Positions 8,252-16,718 are shown, counted from the first letter of the stretch. The stretch: DNA of 35,435 nucleotides from JBDIBB01 sp039812685 (GCA_039812685.1 JBDIBB010000033.1:1-35435); one strand, 5' to 3'. Numbers and translations: made by a program. The notes: generated from the letters alone by a model not told the origin.

Positions 8252-8808
8252 TCGGTCTCGAACAGCATGTCCGACGCCTGCCCGCCGGTGTGCTGGCGGT
8301 GCAGGGCGAACAGCGTGTGGTACGACTGGACCAGGTAATCGGCTCGCGTCCGCCCGAGGCGTACCGCCGCCGCGTCGATGCCCTCCTCGCTGCCCTCCAG
8401 TTCGACATAGGCGCCCACCGGCGTCTCGTCGACGGCAACGATCACGTCGAGCAGCGAGTACTCCTCGCGGTACTTCTGGTAGCGGAACCACGGCGTGAAC
8501 CCCAGTGCTTCGAGGATGCGGAGCAGGGTCTCCCCGTCGCCGACCAGGGTCTCCCATTCCTCCCGCACCTTCATCACGCCGGGTTGGACCGGGCCCTTGA
8601 AGGTGACGCGGCTCTTGCCCGCCTCCATCCGGAGGCGCAGGGCCGTACCCCGTGCGCGAAGCTGGCGGTCGGCGGTGTCGAGCAGGCAGTCTTCCTGGAG
8701 GCGCCGGTCGTGCAGCGGCGTGCCGCCGGCGGCCACCACGGCCGCGCGGGCGTCGTCAGCGCTGTCGAAGGCGAGCTTCACCTCACGCTCGATGGGGGGG
8801 GCGGGCAT
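8248..8808 (-). CDS. CYTH-domain protein (triphosphate tunnel metalloenzyme family)
   Basis: 186 residues. The N-terminus has the diagnostic ExExK motif (EREVK, residues 8-12) of CYTH/triphosphate tunnel enzymes. Further conserved basic and acidic strands follow: LDTADRQLRARGTALRLR, FKGP, KYREEYSL, VAVDETPVGAYVELEG. Relatives include class IV adenylate cyclases, thiamine triphosphatase and inorganic triphosphatases; the substrate here cannot be predicted. It is first in a CYTH-nucleotidyltransferase-kinase group, overlapping the nucleotidyltransferase start. There is no Shine-Dalgarno sequence, but a perfect TATAAT (8822-8817) lies eight bases before the ATG, so the mRNA may be nearly leaderless. 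Confidence 0.87.
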   Translation of the reverse strand: MPAPPIEREVKLAFDSADDARAAVVAAGGTPLHDRRLQEDCLLDTADRQLRARGTALRLRMEAGKSRVTFKGPVQPGVMKVREEWETLVGDGETLLRILEALGFTPWFRYQKYREEYSLLDVIVAVDETPVGAYVELEGSEEGIDAAAVRLGRTRADYLVQSYHTLFALHRQHTGGQASDMLFETE

Positions 8809-8816
8809 GACGCCGG

Positions 8817-8822
8817 ATTATA
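8817..8822 (-). promoter_or_regulatory. Consensus -10 box overlapping the MidA-like stop codon
   Basis: A perfect TATAAT on the minus strand contains the TAA stop codon of the methyltransferase gene and ends eight bases before the CYTH ATG. Transcription starting seven bases downstream would leave a leader of only about one base. No -35 match at 17 bp. Confidence 0.5.
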
Positions 8823-9945
8823 CCTGCCGGCCGGGGCCGCGCCTGGTGAGCACCAGCGCGCGATGCGAGCCGCCGGGGCCGAGCGGCAGGGCGAGGGCCT
8901 TGGCGGCGAGCCGCCGCCTGATGTCGGCCGGGCTGCTCCCGCGGCTGGACGCCAGGCGCGCGCCGAGCCCGAGATCGATCAGAAAGCGCGATTGTTCGAG
9001 CAGGCACTCGCGCCTCCAGCCCTCCGCCTCCGCGGCCCGGCTCACGCTGGTGAAATCCACGTGGGTGGTCAGGTCGCGGCGGCCGGGCCTCGACAGCCAT
9101 GGCGGATGGTCCGGATCCGAACCGGAATCGGCGGGGTCGAACTGGTGCCGCTCGTAGCTGACCAGCGTCCCTTCGCGACGATGGGAGGAGAACAGTTCGC
9201 GCGCCTCGTAGCCGTAGTCCACGAACAGGATCGTCCCGTGCGACAGCCGCCGTGCGGCCTCGCGCACCCAGGCGATGGCCGACAGGCTGAGGTCGGCCAC
9301 CGCGCCATCGGCCAGCGCGACGTTCGCCGCGGCAAGGTAGGCGGCGAGATCCGGTGACGAGGGCGGGCCGTCGATCAGGGTGAGCCGGCCGTCGCGTTCC
9401 GTGACGTGGACTTCGCGCAGGCCGTCTGGCGTCATGCGGACGCGGTGGGCGGGAAACGCGTCCAGCAACTCGTTGGACAGCAGCAGGCCGCTGGCCGCCG
9501 GCGGCAACTCGGCGTCGGACCACGCCAGGCGCGGCGCGTGCGGGCCGAGCGTGGCGGCGTGTGCCGCGCGCGCCCGCGCGCTGCGTTCGACCAGCCCCAC
9601 ACGCGCCGCCGCGTAGCAGGCCGGCTGTTCGGCGGCCAGCGTGTCGAGCAGGTCGCGCATGAGCCGGCCGTTGCCCGCGCCGGCTTCGATCAGCCAGAAC
9701 GGCTCATCGGGCGGCGCCCCGTCTCGCCACGCCGCCCATCGGCGCGCCGCGAACTCCGCCATCAGCTCGCCGAAGAGCGGGCCCACGTCCACGCTGGTGT
9801 AGAAGTCGCCGGCGCGGCCCGAGCGTTGCGCCGAGGTCGCGTAGTAGCCGTCCTGCGCGTCGTAGAGGGCGGACTCCATGAACGCCGCCACGGTGATTGG
9901 CCCGTGGGCACGGATGGTGCGGCGCATCCTGTCGGTGAGCGTCAT
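8818..9945 (-). CDS. MidA/NDUFAF7-family SAM-dependent methyltransferase
   Basis: 375 residues of the DUF185 family. The mitochondrial member NDUFAF7 methylates an arginine of complex I; bacterial roles are poorly known. The N-terminus has ITVAAFMESALYDAQDGYY and AGDFYTSVDVGPLFGELMAE. The SAM-binding loop is LIEAGAGNGRLMRDLL, and the family signature LLSNELLDAFPAHRVRM follows. Near the C-terminus is FVDYGYEARELF. These match the family in order and spacing. Only nine bases separate it from the CYTH gene, and an intergenic hairpin separates it from the upstream protease gene. The ATG at 9945 has no obvious ribosome-binding site. Confidence 0.92.
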   Translation of the reverse strand: MTLTDRMRRTIRAHGPITVAAFMESALYDAQDGYYATSAQRSGRAGDFYTSVDVGPLFGELMAEFAARRWAAWRDGAPPDEPFWLIEAGAGNGRLMRDLLDTLAAEQPACYAAARVGLVERSARARAAHAATLGPHAPRLAWSDAELPPAASGLLLSNELLDAFPAHRVRMTPDGLREVHVTERDGRLTLIDGPPSSPDLAAYLAAANVALADGAVADLSLSAIAWVREAARRLSHGTILFVDYGYEARELFSSHRREGTLVSYERHQFDPADSGSDPDHPPWLSRPGRRDLTTHVDFTSVSRAAEAEGWRRECLLEQSRFLIDLGLGARLASSRGSSPADIRRRLAAKALALPLGPGGSHRALVLTRRGPGRQV

Positions 9946-9996
9946 CGTCAGCGGGCCCGCCGGCGTGGGCGATCGATCGGCGCCGTGCAGACGCGA

Positions 9997-10027
9997 ACGC
10001 CCGGCAGGCCGCCGGCCCGCCGGGCGT
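9997..10027 (-). terminator. Perfect stem-loop downstream of the HtrA-like gene
   Basis: ACGCCCGGC (9997-10005) and GCCGGGCGT (10019-10027) form a 9-bp perfect stem with a 13-base loop in the 107-bp gap after the protease stop. No T-tract follows, so termination is only plausible. Confidence 0.4.
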
Positions 10028-10052
10028 CGAAGGCCGCCTGGCGCGGCGCCTG

Positions 10053-11567
10053 CTACTCCTTGCGCATGGTGATGAAGTACTCCTGGCCGTTGGCGCGCAG
10101 GACCACCAGGGTGGCCACCTCGCCCGGCTTCACCCGCTGCAGTTCGCGGGTCGCCTCGGCCGAGTCCGACACCTGCCGGCGGTTCACCTCCACGATGACG
10201 TCGCGTTCGAGCACGCCGGCGCGGGCCGCCGGGCTGCGGGGCTCCACCTCGACCACGACGGCGCCCGTGGTTCCCGAGGGCAGGCGCAGCCGGCGGGCGA
10301 TGTCCGGCGTGAGATCCTGGATGCCGAGGCCGAACCCCGGGCTGGCGTCGGCCGTTTCCTCCTCCGGCGTGCCGCCCTCGGCCGCCAGATCCAGTTCCTC
10401 CACCTTGACGGTGAGCGCCTGCGGTTTGCCGTCGCGCAGCACCTTCATCGGCACCGAGGTGCCTGGCGTGGTGTGGACGACGCGATTCACCAGCTCGTCG
10501 TTGTCCTTCACGGGCTGGCCGTTGTACTCGACGATCACGTCACCACGCTTGACGCCGGCCCTGTCGGCGGCGCCGCTGCGGGTCACGGAGGCCACCAGCG
10601 CGCCATTGCCGGAGGCCGAGCCCATCTGCTGCAGCATCTCGCGAGTGACCGTGCGGCTCAGTTCGACGCCGATGCGGCCGCGGATGACCTTCCCCTGGCG
10701 CAGTTGCGGCAGCAGTTCGATGACGTCGTTGATCGGCACCGCGAAGCCGATGCCGAGGTTCCCGGCCTGGCCGCGATCGGAGATGATCGCCGTGTTCATG
10801 CCGATGACCTCGCCGCGCACGTTCAGCAGCGGCCCGCCCGAGTTGCCGGGGTTGATGGCGGCATCGGTCTGGATCATGGGCTGCTCGCGGCCGGTGATCG
10901 GGGCAAACGGACGGCCAATCGCGCTGACGACGCCGACCGTCACCGTGTGGGCGAGGTTGAAGGGGTTGCCGATGGCCATCACCCAGTCGCCGGGGGCCAT
11001 CTGATCGGAGTCGCCGAAGCGGGCGGCCAGCAGCTCGAACTTCGGCTTGTCGGTGAGCTCGAGCAGCGCGCTGTCGGTGAGCGGGTCGCGGCCGACGATG
11101 CGCGCGGCGTAGGTGCGGGTGTCGTCGTCGCCGAAGGCCCGGTTGAAGAAGCCGATCTCGATTCTCGTCGCACCCTCCACCACGTGGTTGTTGGTGAGGA
11201 TGAAGCCCGCCTTGTCGATGACGAAGCCGGTGCCCGCGCCCTCGGTGATGTTGTTGCGCGGGCTGCGCGGACGGGGGCCGAAGAACGGGAGGACGTCCTC
11301 GCCGAAGAACTCGCTCAGGTCGCGCGCGCGCTGCTGGCTCTCGGTGCGGATGTTGACCACCATCGGCGTCGCGTCCCGTGCGATGTTGCGGAACGTCATC
11401 GCGTCGATGGGCCCGCCGATCGGCGCGCGGTTCACCTCCGGGGCCGCCAGCGGCGCCGCCGTGGACGCCGGCGACAGGTCGAGCCGCGAGGCGATCACCA
11501 TGCCGATGGCGGCCGAGGCCACGGCGATCAGGACGGCGTAGAACAGGGTGGTGCGTCGGGTGGACAT
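10053..11567 (-). CDS. Do/HtrA-family periplasmic serine protease with two PDZ domains
   Basis: 504 residues. An N-terminal membrane anchor or uncleaved signal (about residues 7-28) is followed by a trypsin-like domain. The catalytic triad is H128 (LTNNHVVEG), D165 (DPLTDSALLEL) and S243 (NPGNSGGPLLN). Two PDZ domains follow, at about 285-375 and 400-490. This is the DegP/DegQ/DegS architecture for envelope quality control. I chose ATG at 11567 because GGAGGAAG lies seven to eight bases upstream; the frame opens seven codons earlier without a better site. It is 32 bp downstream of the M24 peptidase gene. Which Deg paralogue it corresponds to cannot be decided. Confidence 0.95.
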   Translation of the reverse strand: MSTRRTTLFYAVLIAVASAAIGMVIASRLDLSPASTAAPLAAPEVNRAPIGGPIDAMTFRNIARDATPMVVNIRTESQQRARDLSEFFGEDVLPFFGPRPRSPRNNITEGAGTGFVIDKAGFILTNNHVVEGATRIEIGFFNRAFGDDDTRTYAARIVGRDPLTDSALLELTDKPKFELLAARFGDSDQMAPGDWVMAIGNPFNLAHTVTVGVVSAIGRPFAPITGREQPMIQTDAAINPGNSGGPLLNVRGEVIGMNTAIISDRGQAGNLGIGFAVPINDVIELLPQLRQGKVIRGRIGVELSRTVTREMLQQMGSASGNGALVASVTRSGAADRAGVKRGDVIVEYNGQPVKDNDELVNRVVHTTPGTSVPMKVLRDGKPQALTVKVEELDLAAEGGTPEEETADASPGFGLGIQDLTPDIARRLRLPSGTTGAVVVEVEPRSPAARAGVLERDVIVEVNRRQVSDSAEATRELQRVKPGEVATLVVLRANGQEYFITMRKE

Positions 11568-11599
11568 CGAGCGGCTTCCTCCAGGCACGCGGCAGGCGA

Positions 11600-12784
11600 T
11601 CAGCCGGCCAGCGGCAGCACGTGATCCTGCGACGGTCCGGTGACCAGGGCGTCACCCTCCGTGACGAAGACGTTGATCTCGGTTCGGACGCCGAAGCTGG
11701 CGAAATAGAGGCCCGGCTCGATCGTGAAGGCCGTGCCCGGCAGCAGGCGCCGGTCGTCGTGTGTCTCGTAGTCGTCCATGTGCACGCCGTTGCCGTGCAC
11801 GGTCTCGCCGAGGCTGTGGCCGGTGCGGTGCCAGATCTCCGGCCCGTAGCCGGCGGCTTCCAGCACGTCGCGGGCGGCGCGGTCCACCTGCCAGCCGCGC
11901 AGTTCCTCGCCGGCGTGCACGGCCCGCTGCACGGCGGCCACCGCCGTGTCGCGCGCGCGCGCGGCCGTGTCGAAGGCCCGCGTCACCTCGGCAGGCACGG
12001 CGGCGCCGGTGAAGGCCACCCACGCGATGTCGGCGTACACGGCGCCTGGTGCCGCCAGCTTGCCCCACAGATCGAGCAGCAGCACCTCGCCGGGATTGAT
12101 GGGGCGGAAGTGATCCTCGCTCGGGTGGTAGTGCGGATCGCCCGCGTTCTCCTGCGCCGAGACGTTCGGCGTGGAGTCGGCCACCAGGCCCTCCTCGTCG
12201 AACCACCGCAGCATCAGGCGCTGGATGTCGAGTTCGGTCGTCGCCACGCCGTCGCGCAGCCGGCGCCGCACCTCGTCGAAGGCGCGGTCCTTGATGCGGT
12301 ACAGGGCCGCCGAAGCCGCCTTGTGCGTGTCGTACGCCTGGGCGCTCCAGCGCGCCTCGAACCGCTGCGCGAGGTCGCCCGAGCAGATCACCTCGACGCC
12401 GCGCTCGCGCACGGCGTCGAGCGTGCCGGCATCCACGCGCGACAGGTAGGGGATGCCGCACCCGGGCGAGTACTCCATCGCCACGCGGCGGCATCCGGCC
12501 AGCAGCGCGTCGAGCCCGGCCGAGAGCGTCTCCCGCCGGGCGTAGGTGCGGGTGGTGCCGGGCAGGTGATCGAGGTTGTGGCGCTCGATGGCGTGCACCA
12601 GCTTGCGCGGCTCGCCGCTGGCGGGCACCAGGTAATACCAGCGGCGGGTGGTCATCTTGCCGCTGCCCTCCAGCCCCGCCAGGCGCCGGGCGATGGGGTT
12701 GTTGCCCTGGAAGTCGTACCAGAGCCAGCCGTCGAGACCGTCTTCGCGAAGGGCTGCCTGGATGGCGGCGATGTCGGGCGTCAT
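11600..12784 (-). CDS. M24-family metallopeptidase (Xaa-Pro aminopeptidase-like)
   Basis: 394 residues with a creatinase-like N-terminal domain (about 1-150) and a pita-bread M24 catalytic domain. The five metal ligands are visible in order: D238 (LLLDLWG), D252 (YADIAWVAF), H323 (RTGHSLGE), E356 (FTIEPGLY) and E369 (RTEINVFV). Such enzymes remove N-terminal residues from X-Pro peptides, though some relatives have other specificities. No signal peptide, so it is probably cytoplasmic. The ATG has no Shine-Dalgarno sequence, but TATACT (12796-12791) ends six bases before it, which would place the transcription start on the A of the ATG. Confidence 0.93.
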   Translation of the reverse strand: MTPDIAAIQAALREDGLDGWLWYDFQGNNPIARRLAGLEGSGKMTTRRWYYLVPASGEPRKLVHAIERHNLDHLPGTTRTYARRETLSAGLDALLAGCRRVAMEYSPGCGIPYLSRVDAGTLDAVRERGVEVICSGDLAQRFEARWSAQAYDTHKAASAALYRIKDRAFDEVRRRLRDGVATTELDIQRLMLRWFDEEGLVADSTPNVSAQENAGDPHYHPSEDHFRPINPGEVLLLDLWGKLAAPGAVYADIAWVAFTGAAVPAEVTRAFDTAARARDTAVAAVQRAVHAGEELRGWQVDRAARDVLEAAGYGPEIWHRTGHSLGETVHGNGVHMDDYETHDDRRLLPGTAFTIEPGLYFASFGVRTEINVFVTEGDALVTGPSQDHVLPLAG

Positions 12785-12790
12785 GGGGAA

Positions 12791-12796
12791 AGTATA
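12791..12796 (-). promoter_or_regulatory. Candidate -10 box of a leaderless M24 peptidase mRNA
   Basis: TATACT on the minus strand (five of six to consensus) is followed by TTCCCC and then the ATG at 12784. A start seven bases downstream would coincide with the A of the start codon. No SD and no clear -35. Confidence 0.5.
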
Positions 12797-12888
12797 GCGC
12801 CCGGATCGGGCCAGGGTGCCCGCCGGCGCGTTCTCCCTGAGACGCGGCCGGCCGCCGGCCGGCCTGCGTGGCGGCCCGCCGCGCCCCG

Positions 12889-12894
12889 TATAAT
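12889..12894 (+). promoter_or_regulatory. Consensus -10 box upstream of the VWFA-PrcB gene
   Basis: A perfect TATAAT on the plus strand, 66 bases before the ATG at 12961. It predicts transcription from about 12901, which rules out start codons further upstream in the open frame. No convincing -35 in the GC-rich sequence before it. Confidence 0.5.
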
Positions 12895-12960
12895 CGGAGG
12901 GACCGTTTCCTGCCGGCGGTGTCCCGGTCCGTCAGGCCGCCGGCCGCCGCCGCTCGTCAA

Positions 12961-15564
12961 ATGCCTTCGACACGGGTTCTTCTCACGGCCATGCCCCCTC
13001 GTCATCTCGTCGCAGCCAGCCTCGTGCTCGCGTGCGGAGCCGGGCTCCTCGCGCAGGCTTCCGGATCCGGCAACCGCGCGTCGCCTGCCGCCGCGCAATC
13101 CCCGCCGCCGCAGGCCTCGACGCCGCCGCGCGGACAGCCCACGCCCGGCATGCCCCCGGTCACGTTCCGCGTGCAGGTCGAATACGTCGAGGTCGATGCC
13201 ATCGTCACCGACCGCACGGGCCAATTCGTCCGCGACCTGACGCGCGACGACTTCCAGGTGCTCGAGGACGGCAAGCCCCAGAAGGTGGAGCTGTTCTCGA
13301 TCGTCGACATCCCGGTGGAACGCGCCGATCGCGTCGTCGTCGAGCGCCCGCCGGTGGAACCCGACGTGCGGATCAACGATCGCTTCGAGGGCCGGATGGT
13401 CGTGATCGTGCTCGACGACCTCCACACGCACCCGTTGCGGTCGGTGCTCGTGAAGCGGGCGGCGCGGCAGTTCATCGAGCGCCACCTCGGCGCCAACGAC
13501 CTCGCGGCGGTGGTCCACACCAGCGGCCGCACCGACGCCGGCCAGGAGTTCACCAGCAACAAGCGCCTGCTGCTGGACGCGGTCGACCGGTTCATGGGCA
13601 ACAAGGTGCGCTCGCGCGCGCTGAACCGGATGGACGAGTACCAGCGCCAGCGCCAGTTGCCGCGCGACTCCGCGCTCACGCGCGCGGACATCCTCGACCC
13701 CGACGACCAGATTCGCGCCTACCAGGCGCGGTCCGCGATGGACACGCTGCGGTCGGTGGCCACCTACATGGAGGGCGTGCGCGGGCGCCGCAAGGCGGTG
13801 CTCTTCATCAGCGAGGGCATCGACTACGACGTCTACAACGTGTTCGAGGCGCGCGAGGCCAGCACGGTCTTCGACTCGGTCCGCGACGCCATCGGCGCCG
13901 CCACGCGCAGCAACGTCGCGTTCTACACCATCGACCCGCGCGGGCTCACCACCATGGGCGACGACTCGATCGAGATGACCGGCTTTGCCGACGATCCCGG
14001 CCTCGGCGTCGGGCCCGAGGCCTTCGGCGAGGAACTGCGCCTGGCGCAGGACAGCCTGCGGGTGCTCGCCGAGCAGACCGGCGGCCTGGCCGCGGTCAAC
14101 AGCAACGACTTCGCCACGGCGTTCGACCGCGTCGTCCGCGACAACAGCAGCTACTACGTGCTCGGCTACTATCCGACCAACCCCCGGCGCGACGGCCGCT
14201 ACCGCAAGATCGACGTGCGCGTGACGCGCCCCGGCCTCGAGGTGCGCGCGCGCAAGGGCTATGTGGCGCCCAAGGGCAAGGCCGAGCCCCGCTTCACGAC
14301 CACCGACGCCGGCACGGCGGCCGAAACCTCGGCCGTGCTGCGCGAGGCGCTCAACAGCCCGCTGCCGGAGCCCGATCTGCCCATGGGCGTCACGGCGGCG
14401 GCCTTCAAGGGCCCGGAGTCCAGCGCCTCGGTGCTGGTGGTGACCCAGCTCGCCGGGCGCCAGCTCCGGTTCGCCGGGAAGGACGGGAAGTTCCTCAACA
14501 CCATCGAGCTGTCGATGATCGCCATCGACGCGCAGGGCAAGATTCGCAACGGCGACCGCAGCAAGATCGATCTCGCGCTCTCGCCGCAGACCCATCAGGC
14601 CGTGCTGGCTGGCGGGTTCCGCATGCTGACGCGGCTCGACCTGCCACCGGGCCGGTATCAACTGCGGCTGGCCGCGCGCGAGAGCGGCGGCCTGGTGGGC
14701 TCGCTGCCCTACGACCTCGTGGTGCCCGATTTCTCGAAGGAGCCGATGTCGATCAGCGGTCTCGTCATCACATCGCTCTCCTCGGCGATGACACCCACCG
14801 CCCGCTCCGACGAGCAGTTGAAGGACGTGCTGCCAGGCCCGCCGTCGGTGATGCGCGACTTCGTGCAGGGCGACACGCTCTCGCTCTTCGCGGAGGTCTA
14901 TGACAACGACACGAAGAGTCCGCACCGGGTCGACATCCTCACGACGCTCATCGGCGAGGACGGCCGGCAGGCGTTCAAGATCGAGGACGAGCGCAACAGC
15001 AGCGAACTGCAGGGGGCGCGCGGCGGCTACGGCTACACGGCGAAGATCCCGCTGGCCGACGTCGCGCCCGGGCGCTACCTGCTGCGCGTCGAGGCGCGCT
15101 CGCGCCTGCGCAGCGACGCGCCCGTATCGCGCGAAACCGAGATCCGCGTCTACCAGGTGCGGCGCCCGGCGTCGCCGTCGGCATCGGCGGCGCCCGCCGG
15201 CCGGGCGATCGTGCCCGTCGAACTCGGGCCGATGAGCGGCGTGAACGAGTACCGCGAGGTGATTGCCCGCACGCCCGACGAGTGGGCCGATCTGTGGAAG
15301 TCGCTGCCGGTGCGGCGCGCCATGCCGAAGGTCACCTTCGAGAGCACGATGATCGCCGGCCTCTTCCTGGGCGAACGGTCGTCGGCCGGCTACGGCGTGG
15401 AGTTCACCGCGGTGAAGCGCGATGGCGACACGCTGGTCATCGAGTACGTGGAGCGCAAGCCCGGCGCCGACACGACGGCGGCGCAGATGATCACCACGCC
15501 CTTCTTCATCGCCGGCGTGCCGAAGCACGACGGCCCGGTGAAGTTCGTTCGCGTCGAACCGTAG
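12961..15564 (+). CDS. Secreted VWFA-related protein with C-terminal PrcB-like domain
   Basis: 867 residues. A signal peptide (LVAASLVLACGAGLLAQA) and a Pro/Ala/Ser linker are followed by VEYVEVDAIVTDRTGQFV and DFQVLEDGKPQKVELFSI. This is the pattern of VWFA-related proteins common in Acidobacteria. A degenerate VWA domain begins near residue 145 (VIVLDDLHTHPL, D152) and runs to YYVLGYYPTNPRRDGRYRKI. Middle beta-rich regions follow. The last ~110 residues (about 756-867; EYREVIARTPDEWADLWK, AGLFLGERSSAGYGVEF) look like a PrcB-type C-terminal domain. The start could instead be ATG 12991, which gives a more compact signal peptide. Neither has a clear SD. The function is unknown; an extracytoplasmic protein-interaction role is inferred. 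Confidence 0.85.
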   Translation: MPSTRVLLTAMPPRHLVAASLVLACGAGLLAQASGSGNRASPAAAQSPPPQASTPPRGQPTPGMPPVTFRVQVEYVEVDAIVTDRTGQFVRDLTRDDFQVLEDGKPQKVELFSIVDIPVERADRVVVERPPVEPDVRINDRFEGRMVVIVLDDLHTHPLRSVLVKRAARQFIERHLGANDLAAVVHTSGRTDAGQEFTSNKRLLLDAVDRFMGNKVRSRALNRMDEYQRQRQLPRDSALTRADILDPDDQIRAYQARSAMDTLRSVATYMEGVRGRRKAVLFISEGIDYDVYNVFEAREASTVFDSVRDAIGAATRSNVAFYTIDPRGLTTMGDDSIEMTGFADDPGLGVGPEAFGEELRLAQDSLRVLAEQTGGLAAVNSNDFATAFDRVVRDNSSYYVLGYYPTNPRRDGRYRKIDVRVTRPGLEVRARKGYVAPKGKAEPRFTTTDAGTAAETSAVLREALNSPLPEPDLPMGVTAAAFKGPESSASVLVVTQLAGRQLRFAGKDGKFLNTIELSMIAIDAQGKIRNGDRSKIDLALSPQTHQAVLAGGFRMLTRLDLPPGRYQLRLAARESGGLVGSLPYDLVVPDFSKEPMSISGLVITSLSSAMTPTARSDEQLKDVLPGPPSVMRDFVQGDTLSLFAEVYDNDTKSPHRVDILTTLIGEDGRQAFKIEDERNSSELQGARGGYGYTAKIPLADVAPGRYLLRVEARSRLRSDAPVSRETEIRVYQVRRPASPSASAAPAGRAIVPVELGPMSGVNEYREVIARTPDEWADLWKSLPVRRAMPKVTFESTMIAGLFLGERSSAGYGVEFTAVKRDGDTLVIEYVERKPGADTTAAQMITTPFFIAGVPKHDGPVKFVRVEP

Positions 15565-15597
15565 CGCCGCATCGTGCCGCGACCCTCGCCCGCGTCC

Positions 15598-15978
15598 ATG
15601 TCCGTCGAGGACGTCTCCTCCGGGGTGCCGACCGCCAGCGGGCTGAGCCCTCGGACGGCGGCCTGCCTGGCCTACGCGGCGTGGTGGGTGAGCGGGGGAG
15701 TGATGCTGGCGATCGAGCCGATGCACCCCTTCGTGCGGTTCCACGCACGACAGGCCTGGGTGGGGTTCGGAACGATCTGGCTGGCCGGGGTGGCCTGCTG
15801 GGCGGCGAGCTTCGCGGCCGCGTTCGTCTCACCCCTGGCGCTGCGGGTCGCGGCCGTGCTGGCCAACGTGATCTGGGCCGGCGGGCTCGCCTGCTGGGTG
15901 GCCTGCCTGGTGAGCGCGGCCCGCGGGCGGCGCTGGGCGATGCCGGGGCTGCGGCGCCTGGCGGCCTCCGGTCACTGA
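15598..15978 (+). CDS. Small three-helix membrane protein (DUF4870/Tic20-like)
   Basis: 126 residues from the ATG at 15598, with three hydrophobic segments: AACLAYAAWWVSGGVMLAI, VGFGTIWLAGVACWAASF and LRVAAVLANVIWAGGLACWV. Between the first two sits HPFVRFHARQAWV. The FHARQA wording is typical of DUF4870-like inner membrane proteins of unknown function. GTG at 15574 in the same frame would add eight residues; neither start has a good SD. It lies 33 bp after the VWFA gene and may be co-transcribed with it. Confidence 0.75.
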   Translation: MSVEDVSSGVPTASGLSPRTAACLAYAAWWVSGGVMLAIEPMHPFVRFHARQAWVGFGTIWLAGVACWAASFAAAFVSPLALRVAAVLANVIWAGGLACWVACLVSAARGRRWAMPGLRRLAASGH

Positions 15979-16094
15979 GACCAGCGGCGTCCCACCTGCC
16001 TCCCACCGATCCCGTACACGGGAAAACGCACGAGCGGCCGTCGCCGGCCGCCCGTGCCCCCGAAGTGCCTGCCGCCCGACGCGCGGAGACGAGG

Positions 16095-16260
16095 CTAGCA
16101 GTCCGTGGCGAAAGTGGCGCTGCATTCGACGGGCGGGGCATCCCGGCTGGCGGCGTTGCTCCTCCCTCAAATACTGGCCGTATTCTCGGTCGTCGCGCCT
16201 GGCCAGCCGGGCGCCGCGCCCGTCTCGGTGCGACGCGGCACTTCCACCACGGACTGCTAG
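16095..16260. mobile_element. MITE-like palindromic element with CTAG flanks
   Basis: A 158-bp element (16099-16256) has perfect 10-bp terminal inverted repeats CAGTCCGTGG/CCACGGACTG and is flanked on both sides by CTAG (16095-16098, 16257-16260), probably a 4-bp palindromic target duplication. With the flanks, the perfect inverted repeat is 14 bp. The repeat continues imperfectly inward (AAGTG blocks). A 9-bp pair CCCGGCTGG/CCAGCCGGG (16142-16150, 16203-16211) and a central AATAC-TGGCC-GTATT (16170-16184) make the whole element one interrupted palindrome centred near 16177. It has no coding capacity. The right CTAG supplies the stop codon of the neighbouring secreted protein gene. Transposase family not assignable by eye. 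Confidence 0.75.
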
Positions 16261-16685
16261 TCGATCTTGGTCAGCAGCTTGGCCTTGATCTGGCCATTGG
16301 CGTGGCTGAACTGGTAGTTGTTGCGATCCATCTTCGCGTTCTTGGGCGTCTTGAGCGTGATCGTGACGACCTCTCCCGGCAGGATCGGCTGGCGGACCCG
16401 CTGGCTGTCGCCCGGGAGCATGTTGCCGGCCTTGTCGTACCAGAACTCGTCGATCTTCAGGCCGGCGATGGCGCCGTTCGACAGGTTCTTGATCTTGAAG
16501 GTCGTGATCACCTCCGTCGGGGTGACCTTCACGACCGGCTTCAAGTGCCCGATCTCGGCGACCCCCTTGATCGGTGCGACGAACTTCGGACGGGCCGGAG
16601 CGGCCGGGGCCTGGGCGAACGCCGGCACGGCCGCCAGCAAGGTGAAGAACATGGCAAACGCAGTCGCGAACCACGCGCGTCTCAT
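16257..16685 (-). CDS. Small secreted protein of unknown function
   Basis: 142 residues. A clear signal peptide (AWFATAFAMFFTLLAAVPAFAQ, cleavage likely after AFA) is followed by a single beta-rich domain: VVKVTPTEVITTFKIKNLS, GLKIDEFWYDKAG, and VRQPILPGEVVTITLKTP. This resembles the immunoglobulin-like FxLYD-type domains that bear small extracytoplasmic proteins. No specific family is recognised. The ribosome-binding site AGGAGGT lies six bases before the ATG, the strongest SD in this window. The stop codon TAG is formed from the CTAG flanking the palindromic element, so the original C-terminus may have been altered by the insertion. Confidence 0.82.
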   Translation of the reverse strand: MRRAWFATAFAMFFTLLAAVPAFAQAPAAPARPKFVAPIKGVAEIGHLKPVVKVTPTEVITTFKIKNLSNGAIAGLKIDEFWYDKAGNMLPGDSQRVRQPILPGEVVTITLKTPKNAKMDRNNYQFSHANGQIKAKLLTKID

Positions 16686-16718
16686 CGGACGACCTCCTGA
16701 CCACGCCTTCGCGCGGCC

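Noticed and set aside
12868..12960. Start of the VWFA protein upstream of 12961
   Set aside because: A perfect TATAAT at 12889-12894 implies transcription begins near 12901, and the extension has no signal-peptide character.
12781..15744. A ~990-codon open frame on the minus strand opposite the VWFA gene
   Set aside because: The high-GC codon bias of the real plus-strand gene keeps the antisense frame open. The translation is Arg/His/Val-rich with no domain, while the plus frame has clear motifs and a signal peptide.
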